From Candidatus Poribacteria bacterium (lineage in GTDB: Bacteria; Poribacteria; WGA-4E; WGA-3G), in assembly GCA_022827185.1 (NCBI GenBank), contig JAJDTM010000005.1:472595-536594 (forward strand): 64,000 nucleotides of DNA, in the 5' to 3' direction. This document shows, piece after piece, positions 8,944-17,676 of this stretch; the first letter of the stretch is position 1; every line of letters begins with the position of its first letter. The translations under genes and the position numbers were made by a program. The notes under the pieces are model-generated. The model was not told the DNA's origin. It did not search any database and worked only from the letters and a program-made list of their open reading frames with translations.

Positions 8944-11082
8944 ATGCAGAAACGTGAAACTGCCGAGCGCAAGCCGTATCCACTCGGTGAACCGGGACAA
9001 ATGGCAACATACCAGTATGAAGGTGAAGACCCGCTGCCGAACACCGTTGTGAGAGCATTCACTTGGACAATCGGTTCGGTTGAGAAAAAGGCAGGCGTGG
9101 CGTATCAGTGGATGTGTCTCCGAGCAACGAAAGCAAACGGTAAAAGATTCGCAGTCTGGTTGCTTAGCGAAGGTATACCCTCCGAGGATCTCACGATAGC
9201 CCGCACCACCATATCTCGCTACATTCTACAAATCAGAGACGACACACCCTTAGAGTTCCAAGATAGGTTCACTGGAAAACCTGTCCTACCCGGACTCGGT
9301 GTATGGCAATATATTCTTCCGAAACCCGCCGACGAGACAGAGCAAAACGCGCTTTTCCCACAAATAGCGAAGTACCTTGGGCATACCTATCATCTCACGG
9401 ACATAACCGATTCAGATGGATCTGCCGAACCACCCGACACGCATCTCCTCTCTCTTCGTCCCGATGTCCTAATCGGACCGCCAAGCAACACACGCCAAAA
9501 GGACGAAACGCGACGCTACGATATGTCCGATTATGAACTCACACTTTTGACGGAAGCCGATTACGATGAGATGTTTGAGGCTGGCATCAACTGCGTCCGC
9601 GTTGATACAGAACAGATCGAATGGGTTAAAAATCGAGACATCTTTTATTGGGGAATCGACGCGGCTGCGCTCGGCTATCCTGAGTGTTTATACCGAAGCA
9701 ACTACCTCGGTCCCGCTATTTTCATGGACGAACCCGCTGTCTGTACACGCGACCATGTGCTACGACCTAAATTGGCAGAAGATGCCGCGTTTCGGAAGGC
9801 ATTAACACCACAGATCGCTTTTGAGGCGTTTCAAGATTACTTCCATACCGCCAAATATGACGGCGCACCTGCCCGATTATGCAAAGGTTTAGAGTCCGAT
9901 CCCGATATAGATTTAGGCGATATGAAGTTTCTTCAGCAGAATCTGTATACATGGGAGACCATGATCAGTTCAGCGGGATACCAGTTGTCGGAAGGCGACA
10001 CAGAAACACCTGCTGCAATAGTCTTTGAACCACCCGGCAGAATCGGAACGATGCGAACCCTCCCTGAAATGAATATGACTTACGGCTGCCAGATACCGAT
10101 AGACAACCCGAAAAACTTGGCGAGTATCCTTTACGGATTTCTACGAGGTGCCGCCAGACAAACCGATAAAGGGTGGGGTATGAGTATCTACGGGCAGGTA
10201 CACCGCGCCGATGCCTTCTGGCTCCAGACACACGCTTACGACTTAGGCGCGCGACATTTCCACTACTGGGATAACTACCAACTCGCCTGTGTACCTTATA
10301 GCGAAGTTCTTGCCCTTTCAAGAAATTTAAGTGCCCATGTCGAAAGCCATCCCCATAGAAATCTCGATAAATTACGTACAGCAGCAGAAACCGTCATCCT
10401 CTTTCCACCGGGTTACAATCTCGGACATGTTGAGATGGGGAGGGGCAACCTCTGGGGGTTAGGTGAACTCAATTTAGAGCGACGCAATAGAGAAGATGTC
10501 AAATACCGCACCGTGATGCACAACTTTTTTACCGAAATCGAGAGAGCCATCCGACTCGGCGTCGCCTTCGACCTTCTATGGGATTTAGATGGATTGGAGT
10601 TATCTGATTATCGCGAGATCGTCCGCATCCAAGAAAATGGCAAGGTAGCGGTAACCGAAAATGATGAGCCAGTTTTACACGAAGCCGCGAGGACACCACC
10701 CCGTCCGAACGGCATCCCACCAACCTTAACTGTTGATGTCTCTACATCGCAAGCCAAGACAGCATTTGAAGTTCATGCTTGTGCAATTGTAACCAAAGGG
10801 TCCGCCGTAGTTTACTACACACGGGGTGCTGACAAAAGTGGTGTCTACAATAACGAGATGGTGTTATGGGAGTTGTTCGGACCAGAAGAAGAAGATTACC
10901 GATTTCTGAACAGAGAACAATCCGAAATTCGCATCCATCAAACGGAATCAGAAGCCGAAGTAGAGATCAATTTTAGCCTGAAACACCCCGGAAATTACCG
11001 CCTCCGAGCCGCAACCGTTGATATGGCAGGCCGCACAGCCGTCGAATGGAAAATGATTACTGTTCCCAATGAGCACTCTTAA
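8944..11082 (+). CDS. Putative TIM-barrel glycoside-hydrolase-like protein
   Basis: A 712-residue protein with no signal peptide that I do not recognise with certainty. Residues about 195-245 (MSDYELTLLTEADYDEMFEAG then NCVRVD) read like the start of a GH-A/GH42-type TIM barrel; further barrel-like strands carry FMDEPAVCTRD near 260 and GWGMSIYGQVHRADAFW near 415. The region after 470 (ETVILFPPGYNLGH) looks like the Rossmann-like domain after the barrel in GH42 proteins. The C-terminal 130 residues form a beta-rich domain. Candidate acid residues are visible but not assigned. It follows the PhyH gene by 9 nt. Alternatives: a non-catalytic barrel or an undescribed family. Confidence 0.5.
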   Translation: MQKRETAERKPYPLGEPGQMATYQYEGEDPLPNTVVRAFTWTIGSVEKKAGVAYQWMCLRATKANGKRFAVWLLSEGIPSEDLTIARTTISRYILQIRDDTPLEFQDRFTGKPVLPGLGVWQYILPKPADETEQNALFPQIAKYLGHTYHLTDITDSDGSAEPPDTHLLSLRPDVLIGPPSNTRQKDETRRYDMSDYELTLLTEADYDEMFEAGINCVRVDTEQIEWVKNRDIFYWGIDAAALGYPECLYRSNYLGPAIFMDEPAVCTRDHVLRPKLAEDAAFRKALTPQIAFEAFQDYFHTAKYDGAPARLCKGLESDPDIDLGDMKFLQQNLYTWETMISSAGYQLSEGDTETPAAIVFEPPGRIGTMRTLPEMNMTYGCQIPIDNPKNLASILYGFLRGAARQTDKGWGMSIYGQVHRADAFWLQTHAYDLGARHFHYWDNYQLACVPYSEVLALSRNLSAHVESHPHRNLDKLRTAAETVILFPPGYNLGHVEMGRGNLWGLGELNLERRNREDVKYRTVMHNFFTEIERAIRLGVAFDLLWDLDGLELSDYREIVRIQENGKVAVTENDEPVLHEAARTPPRPNGIPPTLTVDVSTSQAKTAFEVHACAIVTKGSAVVYYTRGADKSGVYNNEMVLWELFGPEEEDYRFLNREQSEIRIHQTESEAEVEINFSLKHPGNYRLRAATVDMAGRTAVEWKMITVPNEHS

Positions 11083-11107
11083 ACTCACGACTTTTCATCA
11101 ATCGCGA

Positions 11108-11161
11108 TAGGTGCGGTTTTGCATCGTACACGCCCAAATACGATCTGCATTCCAAACCGCA
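11108..11161. repeat. Dispersed palindromic repeat, degraded copy
   Basis: TAGGTGCGGTTTTGC opens the copy and CGATCTGCATTCC, AAACCGCA closes it; the interior is shortened relative to 49875-50086 and 45625-45711. Confidence 0.55.
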
Positions 11162-11308
11162 ATGGAACATAGACAGCAGAACGCAAATTGCGTAAGTTCT
11201 GCTAAAGTGGACTGTGCCATATTGTTCAGTTTTTAATCAAAGCTCCCCGTTTTGTTCAGATTTTCATCTATTGAAGTAACCAATCCGTGCATATTGCGGT
11301 TTAAAAGT

Positions 11309-11324
11309 TGGCATAGAAATTGCT
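11309..11324 (+). promoter_or_regulatory. Sigma-54-type -24/-12 element
   Basis: TGGCATAGAAATTGCT has GG and GC ten bases apart, the sigma-54 spacing. It is 145 nt upstream of the LamG start at 11470. A near-identical element is at 49803-49818. Whether an rpoN gene exists cannot be seen in this window. Confidence 0.4.
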
Positions 11325-11469
11325 ACTGATTGTGCAGTAAGCAGTAACGTTTTGACGCTGCTTAAAAATGTCCAAAGCGTCTGACCTGTCTTCAAAAATT
11401 CTTGAAAACAGATCTTGGTCTATCATATACGCGTTTTGTATACGCGCGCTGCCAATAGGAGTATGCACA

Positions 11470-12321
11470 ATGAAAAGCGTAACGGGTTTGCTGATATTCG
11501 TGATAATTAACATTACATTGTCTTCACATGTTCACGGATTACCCTGTGTTACAGACGGTTTAGTGAGTTATTGGACCTTTGACAAGTCTAATATCTCTGG
11601 CAGAAAGGTAGAAGATGTTTGGGGTGATAACAACGCTACAATTAAGGGAAATCCGAAAATTGTTACCGGTCAAATAAGGGAAGCATTGGAATTTGATGGT
11701 TCAGAGGATTATGTTAACCTGACGAACCTTGGTGATTTTGGAAGTCAGATAGGGTCATCAACCTTTGAAGCCTGGATTAAAGTAGGTCATAAGAACGATT
11801 GGATGGTACTCTTTAGAGTTCGTGATAAAGACTGTATGCAATGGGAATTTAATATTCGTAGTGGTGAGAGACGAATTAAAGACCGTATCAAACACCGCAT
11901 CGCCTTCAAAGCCCCAGGCGAAAACGCATGCCAAGGTTTTAGCACACTTGATCGGCCGATTAAGATTTCGGATGGAAAATGGCATCATATCGTTTATACA
12001 AATGAAATTTCAAAAAAAGATGTTGCCCCTATTGCGAAGACGTTTCGGCAACATAATATTTATATAGATGGGAAACCTATAAGTAGTTTAGAAATCCCTT
12101 TGATGTTTCCTGGAACCTTTATCCCTTTTGTGAAACCTGTCCACCTCGGTGCTGGAGACAACCAAAATTTTTTCAAGGGAATTATTGATGAAGTCCGTAT
12201 CTACAATCGTCCGCTAACCGAAGCAGAAGTGGTCCAGAATTTTGAATCCAGAACAGGTTTGAGTGTTGAACCGAATCGTCCGCTGCCTATCACTTGGGGA
12301 ACCCTAAAAACAGCATTTTAG
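11470..12321 (+). CDS. Secreted LamG/concanavalin-like domain protein 4
   Basis: A 283-residue paralogue of the 5-8 kb LamG proteins: signal peptide (residues 1-24), CVTDGLVSYWTFDKSN, YVNLTNLGDFG, KWHHIVYTNE, IIDEVRIYNRPLTEAEV, and a tail NRPLPITWGTLKTAF in which the usual AAEK is replaced by PNRP. The start at 11470 has AGGAG 8-9 nt upstream and gives a clean signal peptide; the upstream in-frame extension does not. Codon use is more AT-rich than copies 1-3, so it is an older or separately evolving copy. Secreted; ligand unknown. Confidence 0.85.
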   Translation: MKSVTGLLIFVIINITLSSHVHGLPCVTDGLVSYWTFDKSNISGRKVEDVWGDNNATIKGNPKIVTGQIREALEFDGSEDYVNLTNLGDFGSQIGSSTFEAWIKVGHKNDWMVLFRVRDKDCMQWEFNIRSGERRIKDRIKHRIAFKAPGENACQGFSTLDRPIKISDGKWHHIVYTNEISKKDVAPIAKTFRQHNIYIDGKPISSLEIPLMFPGTFIPFVKPVHLGAGDNQNFFKGIIDEVRIYNRPLTEAEVVQNFESRTGLSVEPNRPLPITWGTLKTAF

Positions 12322-12428
12322 AACAATAAATAGGGTGCCCTTGTTTCGCTCTAAGAACCGATCCAATCTAAAATCATCTTCCATCCTATCCATCTAAATT
12401 TGGTCTTTTCCTCAAATCTTGCATTTTA

Positions 12429-12456
12429 TGCAACCTTTTCACCTCTCGCACCTATC
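12429..12456 (+). promoter_or_regulatory. ECF-type promoter and dyad of sigma gene 1
   Basis: TGCAACC, 15-nt spacer, CCTATC, 39 nt before ATG. The -35 overlaps the dyad TTGCAT-TTT-ATGCAA (12419-12433). Same layout at 17610-17637. Confidence 0.5.
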
Positions 12457-12495
12457 TTAACGTTTTGGAAGACAACATATTTTTGGGGGTGGTGT

Positions 12496-14178
12496 ATGAA
12501 AAGCGACGATGTGCAATTGATTGAACGGATATTGGCGGGCGACGAATCTGCTTTCAGTACGCTCGTACAGAAATATCAAAAACCGGTCCACGCTTTCGTG
12601 CGCCGAAAAGTCGGTGATTTCCACATTGCTGAAGAGATCACGCAAGATATATTCCTCAGAGTTTACGAAAAACTTGAGACGCTGAAAAACCCGAATACGT
12701 TTGAAGGATGGCTTTATGTAATTGCCGCTCGCCAGTGTTACGCTTGGTTTGAAAAGAAGCGGGTTCCGATGGCATCATTAGATGCAATGCCGCCACAGGA
12801 ATTGGAAGAACTGGCTTATGCGCAATACCGCGCAAAACAACGAGATGAATTCGTGAATGAACAGCAACGCGAAGTCATCAAACGTCTCCTTGAAAAGTTA
12901 CCGGAGGGTGAACGTATCGTTGTAACGCTTCACTATCTCGATGACATGACTTGTGAAAACATTAGCCAGTATTTACATGTGTCGTCAAACACAGTCAAGA
13001 GTCGGCTCCATCGCGCCCGCAAGCGGTTGAAGAAGGAGGAACCCGCAATTCGCGAGATTTGGAAGGGTTCCAAAGGAGAATTTATTATGTCTGCTAAATT
13101 GGAAGATATTCGTGCCAAGTTCAATGCATATAGAGAACAGATGAGATCTGACCCTTCATCACGGGAAACTATGCTTATGGAAGTCAACAATGAGATTGAA
13201 GATGCACTTAAGGTGGAAATCACTCTTGAGTTAGTGCATCTTGTTGTTGATGAAATATATCCGTCTATGGGCAGTCTCGGCATGGAAAAACGGATACCTC
13301 TACTCCGTAAGTATATGAATGACGTGTCAGATGATACAGAACGTTACTGGTCGCATAAGTCGTTAGTACAGAGTCTCGCTTTTCTGAGTCGAAACCGAGA
13401 AGCCATTCAGGAACAGAAGCGTCTTTACCGTTGGGCATGCAAACACTCAGAAAAATATGTGTTGCGGGTTGTTTCCAATCTGAACACTGCTGGATGTTGG
13501 GAAGCGGAAGGTCGTATTGATGACTGGCTTAAACTTTATAATGAGGCATCTGAACGTTTAGAGAACCCTGAAGTGAGCCAGCACAGTCGTTGCAGTTTTC
13601 TGAGATCGGGAGCAGATATCTTAATATGGAACGACAGGGTAGATGCAGCACTTCTTGAAATAGAAAAGTTGGAACGTGCCAATGGCGAACCCGGTTGGCA
13701 GAGTTATTTTCGATTCTGGTTGGCTATCCGAGAGAATAAACTTCGGGTGTATAGTAAACAGGAAGATTGGGAGCGGTTCGATCAAGTCTGGGCGGATACA
13801 AGGACGTTTATCGAAGGCGAAGTAGAAAAACGGGATGCCCAGTACCCCGTAAATATGTATGAGCTTATTTGTACGGCTCATAATGTCGGTTGTTGTCTGG
13901 TATGGGCAAAGAGATATAACGAAGGGACACCTTTGCTACAACTCTCCATCGATTTGGGAAATTACAACGATTATAATCACTTCATGCTTGCTGTGAGCAT
14001 CTGGGCATCTGAGAAGGATCGCGAGAAGACTTTACACCATTTGAAGATCGCGCAGGAGGCTTATGTGGTTAGAGGCTATAATTATCAGGATAGTTACTAT
14101 CCGGAATTCCTTGAAACACCCGAATTTTCGGATGTAAAGGACGATCCAGAGTTTTTGAAGGTTCTGGGAGAGAAATAA
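12496..14178 (+). CDS. ECF sigma factor fused to a C-terminal helical (TPR-like) domain
   Basis: A 560-residue protein. Residues 10-90 are sigma region 2 (AFSTLVQKYQKPVHAFVRRK, AEEITQDIFLRVYEKL, FEGWLYVIAAR) and residues 125-185 are region 4 (LPEGERIVVTLHYLDD, ISQYLHVSSNTVKSRLHRAR). Residues 198-560 are helical with TPR-like spacing and no membrane segment. The start at 12496 aligns with the second ECF gene and drops 32 upstream in-frame codons. Inside the frame an AAGGAG sits 8 nt before an ATG at codon 198 (13087), so the C-terminal part could also be made separately. Likely autoregulated through the upstream ECF-type promoter (inference). The ABC-2 permease follows after 29 nt. Confidence 0.85.
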   Translation: MKSDDVQLIERILAGDESAFSTLVQKYQKPVHAFVRRKVGDFHIAEEITQDIFLRVYEKLETLKNPNTFEGWLYVIAARQCYAWFEKKRVPMASLDAMPPQELEELAYAQYRAKQRDEFVNEQQREVIKRLLEKLPEGERIVVTLHYLDDMTCENISQYLHVSSNTVKSRLHRARKRLKKEEPAIREIWKGSKGEFIMSAKLEDIRAKFNAYREQMRSDPSSRETMLMEVNNEIEDALKVEITLELVHLVVDEIYPSMGSLGMEKRIPLLRKYMNDVSDDTERYWSHKSLVQSLAFLSRNREAIQEQKRLYRWACKHSEKYVLRVVSNLNTAGCWEAEGRIDDWLKLYNEASERLENPEVSQHSRCSFLRSGADILIWNDRVDAALLEIEKLERANGEPGWQSYFRFWLAIRENKLRVYSKQEDWERFDQVWADTRTFIEGEVEKRDAQYPVNMYELICTAHNVGCCLVWAKRYNEGTPLLQLSIDLGNYNDYNHFMLAVSIWASEKDREKTLHHLKIAQEAYVVRGYNYQDSYYPEFLETPEFSDVKDDPEFLKVLGEK

Positions 14179-14207
14179 GAGCGTTTCGATATTAAAAGGG
14201 AGCCTTC

Positions 14208-15743
14208 ATGTTAATAACGCTCATCCGCCGAGAACTCCTTGACAATCTGATGACATTCCGCTTCGCCGCAGCCGTCCTTATTATGTTGCTGCTCGTCGTT
14301 GCCAATACCTTTGTGCTCATCAAGGATTATGAACGACGGTTAGAAGCTTACAACACTGTTCTCAAAACCGAGCATCGGCAATCGCAGGAATTGAAAACCT
14401 ATTCGGGCGGAAGATTGAACGTTGCCCGTCCACCAAATCCGTTGAGTATTTTCAATGTCGGGTTAGATAAACGACTGGGCAACGAGATTTGGATATCTCA
14501 CGGTTTTGTGCCGACACTCTGGGATACTGGAACGTATAAATTAACGAATCCACTGCTCAACCTCTTCACTTCGATCGACATTGTTTTTATCTTTGAGGTG
14601 GTTCTGAGCCTCATAGCACTTATTTTCGCCTACGATGCTATTGCGGGGGAACGCGAGCGCGGCACATTACGTTTGGTCCTAACGCATCCGGTGCATCGCG
14701 GTCAAATCCTGCTTGCGAAATACATCAGTGCAATGCTCTGCTTGCTTGTTCCGTTGCTGATGAGTCTGCTCCTCGCGGTGATTTTGCTGACAACATCCAC
14801 CGCTATTTCTCTGAGTATTGGTGATTTCCTCCGTATCGGTGGGATTATCTTGAGTTCAATTGTCTATCTGTCGGTATTCTACCTCATCGGCATGCTCATT
14901 TCAACAGTAACCCGCAGAACCGGCACCGCGTTGATGCTTGCTATGTTTGTCTGGGGGTTTTGGGTGTTGGTGTATCCAAACGCGGTTCTTGCCACGATTG
15001 CTCCTCCTCAGACTTCTCAACCAGGTATGGTATCCGCTTACGAGGAAATTAAACAGATATGGGAGGAATTCGACAGGGAGCGAAAGCACTTCCTTGCGAA
15101 TGATGCCGTTCCAGGGGAAGATCCACACTTTGGCATGGTAGGAGATGATCCGAATTTTGGTCAGATATGGGGATCAGGTTACCACTACGAATACTTTCAT
15201 AGAGACTCATCAACACTTAGGTATGACTACCACACTGTTTCAAACATTGAGAGACTTAGTGAAGCCTCCAAACCTCAAGTCCCACACGCACAGGATTATC
15301 ACCGCTTCCTCGGACCGCAGATCATCAAAACCGCAGAACGCGCATGGCTTATCCGAAAACAGGCACTCGAAACTATCTTCGTTCAACCAGCGATTCTTGA
15401 TCGCATCCTTTTGAGAGGCTCGCCAGTCGGGATGTACGACGCTGCAACGCAAGCGTGGGCGGGGACAGACCTGCGCGGACTCAGAGATTTTTTTCAAGCA
15501 GCGCGAAGACACCGACGGACCTTGATTGACTATTACTACGATAAGAACGCTTTCGGGGCGCAACAATGGTTTTCTGCCGACAAGGGCGCGGTAGATTGGA
15601 ATAGTTTGCCGCAGTTTTCTTTTCAGAGAAGCGATGTCGAAATAAATGCTGCACGAGCCTTACCTGATTTACTCCTGCTGCTAATGATAAACCTTCTTCT
15701 CTTTATGGTAATATTTTTGGTTTTCCAAAGAAGTGAAGTGTGA
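14208..15743 (+). CDS. ABC-2 type transporter permease 1
   Basis: A 511-residue integral membrane protein: N-terminal helix after RRELLDNLMTFRFAAAV, a large extracytoplasmic loop (residues about 40-125), then the ABC-2 signature FAYDAIAGERERGTLRLVL near residue 145 and four further helices, a second large loop (270-480) and a final helix. Family members carry out ATP-driven export or membrane remodelling with a separate ATPase. No ATP-binding subunit is encoded next to it or its partner at 16069-17472. AAAGGGAG precedes the start. It lies 29 nt after the ECF-helical fusion, so co-transcription is likely. Confidence 0.85.
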   Translation: MLITLIRRELLDNLMTFRFAAAVLIMLLLVVANTFVLIKDYERRLEAYNTVLKTEHRQSQELKTYSGGRLNVARPPNPLSIFNVGLDKRLGNEIWISHGFVPTLWDTGTYKLTNPLLNLFTSIDIVFIFEVVLSLIALIFAYDAIAGERERGTLRLVLTHPVHRGQILLAKYISAMLCLLVPLLMSLLLAVILLTTSTAISLSIGDFLRIGGIILSSIVYLSVFYLIGMLISTVTRRTGTALMLAMFVWGFWVLVYPNAVLATIAPPQTSQPGMVSAYEEIKQIWEEFDRERKHFLANDAVPGEDPHFGMVGDDPNFGQIWGSGYHYEYFHRDSSTLRYDYHTVSNIERLSEASKPQVPHAQDYHRFLGPQIIKTAERAWLIRKQALETIFVQPAILDRILLRGSPVGMYDAATQAWAGTDLRGLRDFFQAARRHRRTLIDYYYDKNAFGAQQWFSADKGAVDWNSLPQFSFQRSDVEINAARALPDLLLLLMINLLLFMVIFLVFQRSEV

Positions 15744-16068
15744 AGTAGTTTCCAGTTAACAGTTAACAGTTTTCAGTTAAAAGACTTTTGCTTAAGTCAA
15801 AACTCTCTTCTAACAGATACCGATGACTGCTAACCGCAAACGATTCCACTGAAAACTGAAATCTAAACGATAACCTCTTAACTGAAAACTGGTTACTGGT
15901 TACTTGTAACGAAACAGAATATCTCATTCTCCTTGCTCGCGACCTCAAGTACCTTGATACAGATCTGTTTGCTGGGTTAATGGAGACAATAATTGAAGTA
16001 AGGAAGATGCTAACCTCTTTACTGCGGAGGCTGAAAACTGGAAACTGTTAACTGGTTACTGGTTACTT
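15744..16068. repeat. Intergenic degenerate AGTTAACAGTT / GGTTACT repeats
   Basis: 325 nt between the two permeases without a supported gene, made largely of short degenerate units: CAGTTAACAGTTAACAGTT at the left, GAAAACTGGTTACTGGTTAC in the middle and again just before the next start codon. Similar strings occur at 32150-32272, around 23690, 47160, 51540 and 60685, always between genes. Confidence 0.6.
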
Positions 16069-17472
16069 ATGTGGCATATTACAAAACGTGAACTCTATGA
16101 TAATCTCAATAGTCTCCGGTTTGCGCTGGCAACCGTATTGCTTCTCGGTTTGATGCTGATTAATGCGATTGTGCATCTCCAGGAACATCCTGTGCGAATG
16201 CAGAAATATCACGATGCCGCCACAGAATCGCTGAATCGCTTAAGAACTCGAACGAATTTGTATCACATTGCGCAAGAGGGGCCCGGATACCTTTACAAAA
16301 AACCGTCGCCTCTCCATTTCTGTGCAGATGGCGGTGAGGACGCTTTGTCAGATAATGTCCACGGCGGATTTTACGCTTGGGCCACCGATGGCTTAGCAGG
16401 CTTCTGGCAGTTAGATTATATGCCTGCGACACTCAATTCAAAAAATATTCGTCCGGACACTATCAAAATAGATTGGGCGTTTGTAATCGGGTACGTCTTG
16501 AGTCTCATCGCGATCCTGTTCACCTTTGATTCGATTTCTGGCGAACGCGAGCGTGGTACACTGCGTTTGACGTTGGCAAACTCGGTCCCGCGCCATACCG
16601 TGCTGATTGGTAAATTTTTAGGGGCATTGGTAAGTATTAGCGTCCCGTTTACGCTCGCAGTCTTAATGAACCTGTTGGTAATTTCCACGTCCAACGATGT
16701 GCAACTTGGTCCCGATGCATGGAGCCGTTTGGGTATCATCTTCTTTCTTTCAATGCTGTACCTGTGTCTGTTTATTGCGTTAGGTTTATTGGTATCGTCG
16801 CGTGTACGGCAGAGTGCAGCAAGTCTTGTGATACTTCTGTTGACGTGGGTCACTTTCGTGGTTTTTATGCCGAGCACGCTCGCCTATATTGCAAGTGGAT
16901 TTTCAACACCCATGACTTATGGTCAATTCGACCAACGCGCCAGACAACTTGTAAATGAACTTAGGGGTGAATACGACGCCCGTTTGCAAGACGCACATGA
17001 GGAACCAGCGAAAAAAATGGAGTTAGCGGGTGCATACGTCATCAAAGACGTAACGGAGCGGGAACGTTTGAGCCACGAATACTTAACGCAACAGCATGCC
17101 CAAATTCAATTAGCGCGTTCTGTCTCCCGTATCTCACCGGTCGTGCTTGTCCAGCATATGCTTGAGGTTTTTGCTGGCACTGGGTTTGGACGGCATCAAC
17201 AATTTGTGGAGAACGTGCAGCGTTACGCCCGTGAATACCGCGAATTTGTCACGGATATGGATAGCGCAGATCCCGAGAGCCTCCATATCATTGGGACGTA
17301 TGAGGGTATGTCAAAAAAGCCCATCAGCCCGGAATCAATTCCGACGTTTGAAGATACGCTCAGTCTTAGCCGTGATTTCAACGCTGCGGCAATAGATTTG
17401 CTGTTGCTAACGCTATTTTTCGTTGTTTTTTTCGCCGGAGCGTTTCTTGCATTTGTACACATTGAGATTTAG
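16069..17472 (+). CDS. ABC-2 type transporter permease 2
   Basis: A 467-residue paralogue of the permease at 14208: same start (MWHITKRELYDNLNSLRFALA), first loop of about 110 residues, SISGERERGTLRLTLANSVP near residue 160, four helices, a second large loop and a terminal helix LLLLTLFFVVFFAGAFLAF. The pair probably forms a heterodimeric membrane unit. The ATG immediately follows intergenic repeat sequence (GGTTACTGGTTACTTATG) and has no Shine-Dalgarno, so translation may be weak or the repeat may have replaced the original leader (inference). Confidence 0.85.
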   Translation: MWHITKRELYDNLNSLRFALATVLLLGLMLINAIVHLQEHPVRMQKYHDAATESLNRLRTRTNLYHIAQEGPGYLYKKPSPLHFCADGGEDALSDNVHGGFYAWATDGLAGFWQLDYMPATLNSKNIRPDTIKIDWAFVIGYVLSLIAILFTFDSISGERERGTLRLTLANSVPRHTVLIGKFLGALVSISVPFTLAVLMNLLVISTSNDVQLGPDAWSRLGIIFFLSMLYLCLFIALGLLVSSRVRQSAASLVILLLTWVTFVVFMPSTLAYIASGFSTPMTYGQFDQRARQLVNELRGEYDARLQDAHEEPAKKMELAGAYVIKDVTERERLSHEYLTQQHAQIQLARSVSRISPVVLVQHMLEVFAGTGFGRHQQFVENVQRYAREYREFVTDMDSADPESLHIIGTYEGMSKKPISPESIPTFEDTLSLSRDFNAAAIDLLLLTLFFVVFFAGAFLAFVHIEI

Positions 17473-17609
17473 CGTGTAACTTTCAAGTTTCCATATTGCA
17501 AAGAGTTCCCCTTCGTGCTTTTCTTCGGACACTGCACGACAGAAAAACATTGTGCTACCCTTTCAAATTTTCCCATTTTAATATAAAATTTCCAAAACCT
17601 TGCACTTTA

Positions 17610-17637
17610 TGCAACCCTCCTGCCTGCAGCACGTCTC
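17610..17637 (+). promoter_or_regulatory. ECF-type promoter and dyad of sigma gene 2
   Basis: TGCAACC, 15-nt spacer, CGTCTC, 39 nt before ATG, overlapped by the near-dyad TTGCAC-TTT-ATGCAA. The spacing to the start codon is identical to that of sigma gene 1. Confidence 0.5.
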
Positions 17638-17676
17638 TTTATATTATAAGAGGCAATATGTTTTTGGGGGTAACGT

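Larger units (their letters stand above)
11083..11469. other. Intergenic stretch before the fourth LamG gene
   Basis: 387 nt without a supported gene. It holds a degraded copy of the dispersed palindromic repeat (11108-11161) and a sigma-54-type -24/-12 motif (11309-11324). No terminator was evident after the 712-residue gene. Confidence 0.6.

Noticed and set aside
15744..16068. Possible small genes between the two permeases
   Set aside because: Made of short degenerate repeats; the only frame (minus strand, 61 codons) is repeat-derived.
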